Source of the DNA: Cellvibrionales bacterium UBA1963
GTDB taxonomy: Bacteria > Pseudomonadota > Gammaproteobacteria > Pseudomonadales > UBA7434
Reading direction: 5' to 3'
NCBI GenBank assembly: GCA_002336035.1
Contig: DDED01000198.1
Span: 1-5,194, forward strand
Length of the DNA: 5,194 bases
Shown: one piece after another, positions 1 to 5,194 of the stretch
How positions within the stretch are numbered: the first letter of the stretch is position 1
How the letters are laid out: every line of letters begins with the position of its first letter
Made by a program: the position numbers and the translations under genes
The notes under the pieces: model-generated
Seen by the model: the letters and a program-made list of their open reading frames with translations, nothing else
Told to the model about the DNA's origin: nothing
The model's database searches: none

Positions 1-468
1 CGAATTCGATGCAACAATAATAATTGCGCCACGATCACGTTCAAGCATTGCAGGACTAAAGTGATGACAGAGTGTGACCGTCGCCATGCAATTCACTTGT
101 ATCGCTTTATGCATCGCTTCTAACGGTGTATCACTGAACGCGCCGGTTGCGCCAATACCGGCACAGCAAACTAAAAATCCAATGGCTAAATCTTCTGTTT
201 GCTTGACTAACTGATCAATGAAACTGGGCTGCGACAGATCGCATTCTAACGCTAAGGTTTTTACATCGTATTGCCCAGCAAGATCTAAGGCGTGACGCTG
301 CGCCTTTTCAAATTGCACATCAGCCAACACAATATTAAGGCCTTGGGCCGCTAACTGAGCGGCAAATTCTGCACCAATGCCTTCAGCTGCACCCGTCACT
401 AAGGCCCATTTACCGTAGGCTTCTTGATAGGTTTCTTTGTTAGCAGTCATTAACGGTGTAATTTCCAT
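1..468 (-). CDS. Short-chain dehydrogenase/reductase (SDR), 3' end beyond the window
   Basis: Cytoplasmic NAD(P)-dependent oxidoreductase of the classical SDR type; only the first 156 residues are present and the frame stays open to base 1. Visible landmarks are a Rossmann nucleotide-binding motif TGAAEGIG (residues 25-32), an acidic residue ending the second strand (LAD, Asp50), which favours NAD over NADP in this family, CDL at 76-78, and the VN pair (Asn126) that contributes to the SDR active site. The strand GAIIIVAS (147-154) probably ends in the catalytic Ser154; the YxxxK motif would lie off the window. The usual NNAG motif reads CCAG (101-104), which is uncommon. The start ATG was chosen because GGAG (bases 475-478) lies 6 nt upstream; a second in-frame ATG at codon 7 is less well placed. 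The gene is divergent from the SnoaL-like gene. The SDR family is clear; the substrate is unknown. Confidence 0.9.
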   Translation of the reverse strand, partial: MEITPLMTANKETYQEAYGKWALVTGAAEGIGAEFAAQLAAQGLNIVLADVQFEKAQRHALDLAGQYDVKTLALECDLSQPSFIDQLVKQTEDLAIGFLVCCAGIGATGAFSDTPLEAMHKAIQVNCMATVTLCHHFSPAMLERDRGAIIIVASNS

Positions 469-492
469 GTGCAACTCCAAAATGTTATTGAT

Positions 493-521
493 TAACTATT
501 AAGACATTAACAGCCTGTCAA
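493..521 (-). promoter_or_regulatory. Candidate sigma-70 promoter for the SDR gene
   Basis: Read on the minus strand, a perfect -35 hexamer TTGACA (bases 516-521) is followed after 17 bp by TAGTTA (493-498), a weak -10. The site lies about 25-50 bp ahead of the SDR start, a sensible distance. The good -35 and poor -10 would suit a promoter that needs an activator, but that is inference. AT-rich inverted TTAA half-sites (TTAATAGTTAA on this strand) overlap the -10. Confidence 0.4.
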
Positions 522-595
522 TGATAAACCCAGTGAGTATCGTTTAATATAAACCTGTAAGTTCCTTAATAATCGAGACTCAGGTAGCCTGCTCC

Positions 596-1072
596 ATGAC
601 TAATGACGACGAATTTTTAGCTTTTTTACGCGACAAAGAAAGTATTAGTAATATGATCTTTCAGTACGCCACAGCCCTCGATCATCGCCAATGGGACTTG
701 CTTGTCCCTTTATTTAAACAAGACGTTCACTACAGTTACGGGGGTTATGTCACTGGAACAGGCGGCGATGATCTTATTGCAATGATTCGAAGTAATCTCG
801 ATGGCTGCGGTCCAAGTCAACACTTATTTAGCAACCTTAGAATTACCGCAAGCTCTCAAGGGGACCCCAATAAAGCCAACTGCCTTTTTTATGGACGCGT
901 GATGCATGCAGGCGTTGAAGAGGAAAGTCATTTGTTATTCGATTTCTGGGGCGAATATCGCTGCCAATTAGTTCGCGACACCCAGATCGGAGCTCACCAT
1001 TGGCTGATCAGTGAAATAGAGCAAACAGGGTTTCATCACACTGGCGACATGAAAATATTAAAAGGCAAATAA
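596..1072 (+). CDS. SnoaL-like / NTF2-fold domain protein
   Basis: A 158-residue single-domain protein of the SnoaL-like (SnoaL_4 type) NTF2 superfamily, a cone-shaped alpha+beta barrel used by scytalone dehydratase, polyketide cyclases, ketosteroid-isomerase-like enzymes and ring-hydroxylase beta subunits. The family signature is the N-terminal helix pattern ISNMIFQYATALDHRQWD (residues 17-34), then LFKQDVHYSY (39-48) and QHLFSN (75-80). By position, Tyr24, Asp29 and His76 line up with the catalytic Tyr/Asp/His cluster of dehydratase-type members, so lyase, isomerase or dehydratase chemistry is possible but unproven. There is no signal peptide, so it is probably cytoplasmic. The length is normal. 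An in-frame stop at 545-547 with no other ATG before 596 fixes the start; only a weak AGG (582-584) sits upstream. It is divergent from an SDR gene, and such proteins often work in one catabolic pathway. Fold assignment is confident, reaction and substrate are not. Confidence 0.85.
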   Translation: MTNDDEFLAFLRDKESISNMIFQYATALDHRQWDLLVPLFKQDVHYSYGGYVTGTGGDDLIAMIRSNLDGCGPSQHLFSNLRITASSQGDPNKANCLFYGRVMHAGVEEESHLLFDFWGEYRCQLVRDTQIGAHHWLISEIEQTGFHHTGDMKILKGK

Positions 1073-1077
1073 CTGCC
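1064..1077. terminator. Small inverted repeat between convergent genes, possible weak bidirectional terminator
   Basis: GGCA (1064-1067) and TGCC (1074-1077) form a 4-bp stem with a 6-nt loop across the stop codon of the SnoaL-like gene. Read on the minus strand it is followed by TTTTAATATTTT, a fair U-rich tail for ending the iron-transport operon. Read on the plus strand the tail GTAATTTATTT is weaker. The short stem makes this tentative; no other terminator is visible in the 10-bp gap between the two convergent genes. Confidence 0.35.
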
Positions 1078-1082
1078 GTAAT

Positions 1083-2147
1083 TTATTTAAAAACCACAAC
1101 ATGGTCGATCTCAAGCCGAATGCCTATCCATTCGTTAATAGCATGGTCATGATGACTGGGCACCAAAGCCAAAACTTGCTCTTTATTCTCGAGCTCTAAG
1201 GTGTATAGAAACACTGCACCACGAAAATGGCGAGCAATAACCTTGGCTTTAAGGGCACTATTGTCTTGATGAATAATATCATCAGGCCGAATCAGTACCT
1301 TTACCCTATCACCAATATGAATAAGATCATCAACACCTGCAATGACTTTTCGTTCAAAGCAACCTAACGTCGTCTTAACTTCAGTCAGCGAAATCATTGT
1401 GCCTTGTAACATGACACCTTGACCAACAAAATCAGCGACGAAAGCATTGACCGGTTGATGGTAAATGGCATAGGCACTGTCCCATTGAAGTAATGCGCCG
1501 TCTCTGAGTACGCCAATCGAATCGGCTATAGCAAAAGCTTCATGCTGATCATGCGTCACCATTACGGCTGTCGTTTGGGTTTGCTTTAAAAGGCTTCTCA
1601 CTTCTTTCCCTAAGGACTCTCTTAAATCGACATCTAAATTTGAAAATGGCTCATCCAGTAAAAGCAAGTCAGGTTGCGGCGCTAACGCTCGAGCTAAAGC
1701 CACCCGCTGCTGTTCGCCGCCAGATAGCTCATGCGGCATCGCCATTTCTTTATCGACCAAACCAATTCTCTCGAGAAAGTACAATGCCCTTTCATTCGCT
1801 TGTTGCGTCGGCAATTGATGCAGACCAAAGCGAATATTATCAATAACATTTAGATGCGGAAATAACGCATAATCTTGAAAGACCATGCCAATTTGACGCT
1901 GCTCGGGTGATAATGAATAGCCCACGCGACTGATACTATTATTGTTTAGCGTTATGCCACCACTGCTAACTGATTCAAACCCTGCTATAGCGCGCAATAA
2001 ACTGGTTTTACCGCAACCACTCGGACCTAGCAGGCAACCGATTTCACCTCGCCTTAAAGAGAAACTAATGTTAGCTAACACTTGTTTGGTACGGTAATTG
2101 AGACCAACATTGGTCAAATCAAGGTAACTATCTGATTCACTACTCAT
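1083..2147 (-). CDS. fbpC: Ferric-iron ABC transporter, ATP-binding protein FbpC
   Basis: The 354-residue ATPase that powers Fe(III) import through the FbpB permease on the cytoplasmic face of the inner membrane. All ABC motifs are intact: A-loop aromatic Tyr18, Walker A GPSGCGKT (41-48), Q-loop Gln91 (VFQDY), signature LSGGEQQ (141-147), Walker B LLLLDEP (161-167), D-loop SNLD (169-172) and switch His199. The C-terminal part (about 245-354) is a TOBE/OB-type regulatory domain with the RPDDI motif (287-291) usual in FbpC and related importers. The length fits the family (about 350). It is the last gene of the operon, 61 bp after fbpB. The ATG has only a weak upstream GGA, so translation may depend on coupling or be modest. 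Related CysA, PotA or sulfate/thiosulfate ATPases share the motifs; the FbpA and FbpB neighbours decide for iron. Confidence 0.92.
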   Translation of the reverse strand: MSSESDSYLDLTNVGLNYRTKQVLANISFSLRRGEIGCLLGPSGCGKTSLLRAIAGFESVSSGGITLNNNSISRVGYSLSPEQRQIGMVFQDYALFPHLNVIDNIRFGLHQLPTQQANERALYFLERIGLVDKEMAMPHELSGGEQQRVALARALAPQPDLLLLDEPFSNLDVDLRESLGKEVRSLLKQTQTTAVMVTHDQHEAFAIADSIGVLRDGALLQWDSAYAIYHQPVNAFVADFVGQGVMLQGTMISLTEVKTTLGCFERKVIAGVDDLIHIGDRVKVLIRPDDIIHQDNSALKAKVIARHFRGAVFLYTLELENKEQVLALVPSHHDHAINEWIGIRLEIDHVVVFK

Positions 2148-2208
2148 ATTGCTTTAGTCCGAATCTATTCATGCTTACATTGATTGTAGTTAATCTGCAA
2201 GATAACAT
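2148..2208 (-). other. fbpB-fbpC spacer with small inverted repeat
   Basis: A 61-bp non-coding gap inside the operon. It holds the inverted repeat GATT-GTAGTT-AATC (2182-2195), whose 4-bp arms give only a weak hairpin. There is no T-run after it in the operon direction, so it is not a good terminator. No promoter with two recognisable hexamers was found, so fbpC is most simply read as co-transcribed. Confidence 0.3.
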
Positions 2209-3819
2209 CTATGACTGTTGTCCTTTATCCGCTCGAAGCATCAGTATGATCACAGGAATTAAGCCAACCAGCACAACAGCCAATGCGGGCAATGCTGCTC
2301 GCTGCCACAAACCTTCTGAACTTAACTCATAAATTCTGACTGCAAGGGTGTTAAAACCAAACGGGCGAGTCATTAACGTAATGGGTAACTCTTTCATCAC
2401 GTCGACAAACACTAACACCATAGCCGTTAACACCCCCACTCTAATTATTGGAAAATGGACTCGCCGAAGCATGCCCAAGCCTGACACGGCTAAACTGCGA
2501 GACGCCGAGTCTATCGAGGGTGTTACACGCAATAAGTTACTTTCAATGGGCGAAAATGCCACTGCCATAAAGCGCACGCTGTAGGCTAATAACATGACCA
2601 CAATACTGCCTTGTAGGATAGGCGTTGCAAAACCTATGTCTGCCAAAAAATGGTCTATTGCGGCAATTGGCGCCAATAGACCCACCGCTAACACCGTGCC
2701 GGGTAAGGCGTAACCCAGCGTACTGATTCTCACTGCCCAATTGACCAATCGGCCTTTTTCCGTTCGGGCGGCAAAAGCTAATAACAGCGCCAATCCTGTA
2801 ATAATAGTCATTGCCAATAATGACAAGCTTAATGAGCCGATCACATAACGCCAAAATTGATCGGTTAATTCAAGCGATAATTGAGGTATTGCCCAAGCCA
2901 ACAACTGTCCAATGGGTAATATAAACCCAATTGAAAAGATACACCCGCAAAATAAACAGGCCAGATAACCTTGAACACGCGACAACACAATTCGAGAACT
3001 GGGCTCGGTCTCACCGCGTTGGTATGAGAAATTTTGCTTGGCTCGACTTTGTCTTTCCAACAGACTCACTACGACCACAAACATTAATAACAGCGAAGCG
3101 ATCTGTAGCGCCGACTGAAATGAAAACAGACTAAACCATGATTTGTATATGGCCGAAGTCAAGGTGTCGTAATTAAATACTGCGACCGTACCAAAATCAG
3201 CCAGTGTTTCCATGATGACTAATAAACTACCGCCCACAATCCAAGGTCTAGCCAGCGGCAAACTCACGCGAAAAAAACTTTGTCGAGCGGATAAGCCTAG
3301 GGACTGCCCCACTTCTAGACTTCGCTTACCTTGCGTTTGAAAGGCATTCCTAACCAGTAAGTAGGTGTAAGGGTACAACGTGAGACTGAGTGTAAGAGCA
3401 ACGCCAAAAAATGATTTAATTTCTGGAAAAATAGCCAAAATACCCAATGAATCGCGAGCATACGTTTGCAACGAACCGGTATATTCAAGTGCACCGACCA
3501 AGGCGAAGGCCATTACATATCCGGGTATAGCCATTGGCAAAATGAGCGACCAAACAAAAAAACGTCGTCCAGGGAAATCACAAATTGTGGTCAGCCAAGC
3601 GCTTGTGACACCAATTAAGGCAGTCATCATAACAACGACAATCACTAAGCTTACCGTGTTGAATAACGCACTCGGCAGCACGTATTGAAATAAATGCGAC
3701 AACAGTGCTTCATCGAGATTGAACCAAGATGTGAGCACGCCTACCAACGCTAATGCTGTTGGTAGGGACATTATCACAAGAAAAAACTGCCAAACACTGA
3801 ATCGCTTAAAATCAATCAT
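2209..3819 (-). CDS. fbpB: Ferric-iron ABC transporter, fused permease FbpB
   Basis: A 536-residue inner-membrane permease with two MetI-like (BPD_transp_1) halves fused in one chain, the usual FbpB/SfuB architecture, so one copy supplies the whole channel. About twelve hydrophobic segments can be seen, roughly at residues 12-29, 52-75, 87-112, 137-156, 195-215, 236-255, 284-311, 326-350, 363-388, 401-423, 460-475 and 508-528. The first cytoplasmic EAA loop, which docks the ATPase, runs about 168-188 (SLEVGQSLG and a later Pro188). The second runs about 437-457 (IDSASRSLA to Pro457), where the usually conserved Gly is Ala444. The segment VMKELPITL followed by RPFGFNTLAVR (474-495) is highly typical of FbpB. 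It lies 49 bp after fbpA and 61 bp before fbpC. The ribosome site is poor: AGGA is about 16 nt from the ATG, and the interval contains the near-palindrome GTTAAAGTTAAC. Confidence 0.92.
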   Translation of the reverse strand: MIDFKRFSVWQFFLVIMSLPTALALVGVLTSWFNLDEALLSHLFQYVLPSALFNTVSLVIVVVMMTALIGVTSAWLTTICDFPGRRFFVWSLILPMAIPGYVMAFALVGALEYTGSLQTYARDSLGILAIFPEIKSFFGVALTLSLTLYPYTYLLVRNAFQTQGKRSLEVGQSLGLSARQSFFRVSLPLARPWIVGGSLLVIMETLADFGTVAVFNYDTLTSAIYKSWFSLFSFQSALQIASLLLMFVVVVSLLERQSRAKQNFSYQRGETEPSSRIVLSRVQGYLACLFCGCIFSIGFILPIGQLLAWAIPQLSLELTDQFWRYVIGSLSLSLLAMTIITGLALLLAFAARTEKGRLVNWAVRISTLGYALPGTVLAVGLLAPIAAIDHFLADIGFATPILQGSIVVMLLAYSVRFMAVAFSPIESNLLRVTPSIDSASRSLAVSGLGMLRRVHFPIIRVGVLTAMVLVFVDVMKELPITLMTRPFGFNTLAVRIYELSSEGLWQRAALPALAVVLVGLIPVIILMLRADKGQQS

Positions 3820-3868
3820 GGTTAACTTTAACAGATCCTAGATTGAAAGACCTGCGCGTTTTAAGCAA

Positions 3869-4945
3869 CTATTGATATCCCACACGATCCATCAACTTAA
3901 CCGCTGCAGGTTGCAATTGAAAAGCACGGCTTAAACTCAATGAACTTTGCTTAAAATCTCCCCAGCTAATGACTTGTGGGTCAATGGCTACGCTACTGAT
4001 AACTGGGTACTCTTTGTTTAGCCCCGCAAATAAGCCCTGTGCTTGCTCAGAGGCGAGCCATTCCAATAAACGGCGCGCCTGATCGGGGTTCTTGCTGTGC
4101 TTTAAGATACCACCGCCCGAGACATTCACATGAACGCCCGAATTATCATCATCAGCTTGGTTAGGCCAGTACAAAGCTAAGGGCAGATCAGGTTGTTGGG
4201 CCTGCAAACGACCAAAATAATAGGTGTTCACGATACCTATATCGCACTGCCCTGCCGCTATAGCCTGCATGACTTTAGTGTCGTTAGACGTAGGGGGAAT
4301 AGCCAAGTTAGCCACCCATGAGGCAACCGTCTGCTCGGCCTTAGTCTCGCCTAGCTCCGCAATCAGCATGGCAACTAACGATTGGTTATACACTTTTTTA
4401 GAGGTTCGCAAGCAAACTCGGCCCTGCCATTGATTTTGCCCAATGGCTTGATACGTCGACAAGTCAGAAGAACGCACACGCTCGGTACTGTAGACAATGG
4501 TTCGGGCACGCAGGGATAAGCCAGTCCATAAATCTTTATCATCGCGTAAATGCGCAGCAATATTTTGGTTAATCACAGCCGACTTCATTGGCTGGAAAAT
4601 TCCTTCAGCTGCTGCGTAACCTAAATTACCGGCATCAACAGTTATCAATAAATCAGCCGGGCTATTTTGACCTTCGGTTTTAATTCGTTCGATTAAAACA
4701 CCTGCTTTATCGGTGGTATATTTCACCGCAATCCCTGTTTGCTCTGTGAATTGAGCAAATACTGGTTGGATAAGGTGTTCTTTTCGTGAGGAATAAACCA
4801 CAATAGAGTCCATTACAGTATCAGTGGCAACCGCCTCGGAAACGGCTGCTGTAGAATCTTTATCGGCACTGCAACCCGCAACAAGCAAGCCGAATAATGC
4901 TACGTTAATAACGCCATAGCCGCGCTTTAATCGATAATTTTTCAT
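3869..4945 (-). CDS. fbpA: Ferric-iron-binding substrate-binding lipoprotein FbpA
   Basis: A 358-residue extracytoplasmic Fe(III)-binding protein that delivers iron to FbpB/FbpC. The N-terminus is a lipoprotein signal: basic start, hydrophobic stretch and lipobox LVAG before Cys25, then Ser26. A Ser/Ala/Thr-rich linker (about 26-45) leads into the periplasmic-binding fold beginning IVVYSSRKEH (48-57). The paired tyrosines of the iron site are Tyr242-Tyr243 (NTYYFGR). Tyr186 (KVYNQS), 56 residues earlier, matches the spacing of the third ligand in FutA-type proteins. The early His/Tyr ligand position of FutA is Lys55-Glu56 here, suggesting a three-tyrosine site completed by an anion such as carbonate, as known for Mannheimia FbpA. 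Cys178 and Cys234 could form a disulfide. The start is supported by GAGAGAG (4949-4955) 3 nt upstream and by the signal peptide. It is the first gene of fbpABC, behind a Fur-box-like site. Confident for family; the ligand set is inferred. Confidence 0.92.
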   Translation of the reverse strand: MKNYRLKRGYGVINVALFGLLVAGCSADKDSTAAVSEAVATDTVMDSIVVYSSRKEHLIQPVFAQFTEQTGIAVKYTTDKAGVLIERIKTEGQNSPADLLITVDAGNLGYAAAEGIFQPMKSAVINQNIAAHLRDDKDLWTGLSLRARTIVYSTERVRSSDLSTYQAIGQNQWQGRVCLRTSKKVYNQSLVAMLIAELGETKAEQTVASWVANLAIPPTSNDTKVMQAIAAGQCDIGIVNTYYFGRLQAQQPDLPLALYWPNQADDDNSGVHVNVSGGGILKHSKNPDQARRLLEWLASEQAQGLFAGLNKEYPVISSVAIDPQVISWGDFKQSSLSLSRAFQLQPAAVKLMDRVGYQ

Positions 4946-5021
4946 AATCTCTCTCTAAAAAGGACTGTTATTTCGTAATGAATGACTCTCAGCAATAAGT
5001 GGCAATATACCTGCCAATTAA

Positions 5022-5039
5022 TGGAGCAGTATTGGAGCA
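5022..5039. repeat. Two TGGAGCA direct repeats 11 bp apart
   Basis: TGGAGCA occurs at 5022-5028 and again at 5033-5039, an 11-bp period or about one helical turn. It sits 77-94 bp upstream of the fbpA start, next to the candidate -10. Phased direct repeats can be sites for a DNA-binding regulator, but they may be chance. Confidence 0.35.
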
Positions 5040-5044
5040 TTTTA
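5039..5044 (-). promoter_or_regulatory. Candidate -10 element for fbpABC
   Basis: On the minus strand this reads TAAAAT, five of six matches to the sigma-70 -10. The position 17 bp upstream reads AGAACC, a poor -35, and lies inside the Fur-box-like sequence. Binding of Fur there would block the promoter, the usual geometry. An alternative -10, TATATT at 5004-5009 on the same strand, also lacks a good -35. Confidence 0.35.
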
Positions 5045-5052
5045 GAAGCAGG

Positions 5053-5072
5053 AATGCAAATGGTTCTCATTT
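5053..5072 (-). promoter_or_regulatory. Fur box controlling the iron-transport operon
   Basis: On the minus strand the site reads AAATGAGAACCATTTGCATT, with the TGAGAA-C-CATTTGCA core very close to well-known gammaproteobacterial Fur boxes. Its AAATG/CATTT arms are perfect inverted repeats. It is 108-127 bp upstream of fbpA, the first gene of the importer. Fur with Fe(II) would repress the operon in iron-rich cells and release it under iron limitation (established for the family; inferred here). The site could also affect plus-strand transcription to the right. Confidence 0.72.
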
Positions 5073-5131
5073 AAGGTAAGCTGAATTAAGATTAACTACA
5101 AAGCAATATCACTTAGATTGATGCTTAGCTT

Positions 5132-5153
5132 AAAATGCGCTGTGCATTTTTTT
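5132..5153 (+). terminator. Rho-independent-type stem-loop with T-run
   Basis: AAAATGC (5132-5138), loop GCTGT, and GCATTTT (5144-5150) form a 7-bp stem; on the plus strand it continues into a seven-T run (5147-5153). The stem is AT-rich, so strength is uncertain. No plus-strand protein gene ends before it in this window: the DNA from 4946 to here has only the fbpA control region. It may end a short RNA, act as a leader attenuator for the gene starting at the right edge, or, on the minus strand with only four Ts, end a gene beyond the window. Confidence 0.5.
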
Positions 5154-5179
5154 CATTCACTTTTTGAGTATCTTTAATT

Positions 5180-5194
5180 ATGTCCTATAAAGCC
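5180..5194 (+). CDS. Possible start of a plus-strand gene, 5' fragment only
   Basis: The last 15 bases read ATG and four codons, giving MSYKA. This resembles the N-terminus of many proteobacterial acyl-CoA dehydrogenases (MxYKAP...), and such an enzyme would suit the lipid-type SDR/SnoaL neighbours. Five residues cannot prove a gene. The upstream GAG (5166-5168) is about 11 nt from the ATG and is a weak ribosome site. Confidence 0.25.

Noticed and set aside
1..12. GAATTC near the left end, as a cloning or assembly junction
   Set aside because: It is in frame with a continuous, sensible SDR protein, so a natural sequence explains it.
516..541. Fur-like half-site (AATGATAA) in the SDR/SnoaL spacer
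   Set aside because: Only one arm resembles a Fur box; the expected inverted arm is missing and neither gene is an iron gene.
1640..1846. Plus-strand open frame of 68 codons inside fbpC
   Set aside because: It lies antisense within a gene whose ABC motifs are fully intact, and its protein has no family features.
2348..3688. Several open frames of about 67-103 codons overlapping fbpB on both strands
   Set aside because: All are covered by the complete permease reading frame. Their translations show no domain, membrane pattern or signal, so they are shadows of the real gene.
3820..3868. Separate promoter or terminator between fbpA and fbpB
   Set aside because: The 49-bp gap has no stem-loop with a T-run and no pair of promoter hexamers; the near-palindrome GTTAAAGTTAAC is too weak to call a site.
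4224..4560. Two small open frames overlapping fbpA
   Set aside because: They fall in the conserved middle of FbpA, including the tyrosine motif region, and look like chance frames.

Overview
The window looks like chromosomal DNA from a free-living, probably marine, gammaproteobacterium. This is an inference from the moderate base composition, the gammaproteobacterial style of the iron transporter, the Fur-box sequence and the neighbouring lipid-type metabolic genes. No phage, transposon, plasmid, CRISPR or RNA-gene signature was seen.

Left part (1-1072): two divergent genes of small-molecule metabolism share a 127-bp spacer. On the minus strand is the N-terminal 156 residues of a short-chain dehydrogenase/reductase (SDR), cut by the window edge. 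On the plus strand is a complete 158-residue SnoaL-like/NTF2-fold protein. Such pairs often act in the same catabolic pathway, but the substrate cannot be read from the sequence.

Middle part (1083-4945): a complete ferric-iron ABC importer of the FbpABC/SfuABC/HitABC type lies on the minus strand in the order binding protein (fbpA), fused permease (fbpB), ATPase (fbpC), with short gaps of 49 and 61 bp. FbpA carries a lipoprotein signal and should capture Fe(III) in the periplasm. FbpB has two MetI-like halves and forms the inner-membrane channel. FbpC drives transport by ATP hydrolysis. The operon converges on the SnoaL-like gene with a 10-bp gap that holds a small inverted repeat.

Right part (4946-5194): a 234-bp intergenic region contains a good Fur-box match upstream of fbpA, a helically phased direct repeat, and a stem-loop with a T-run oriented to end plus-strand transcription. 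At the edge are five codons (MSYKA) that may begin another plus-strand gene. The most interesting open question is whether a short, iron-controlled plus-strand RNA runs from the Fur box to that terminator. Otherwise the window is mostly ordinary, and I found no convincing new multi-gene system.
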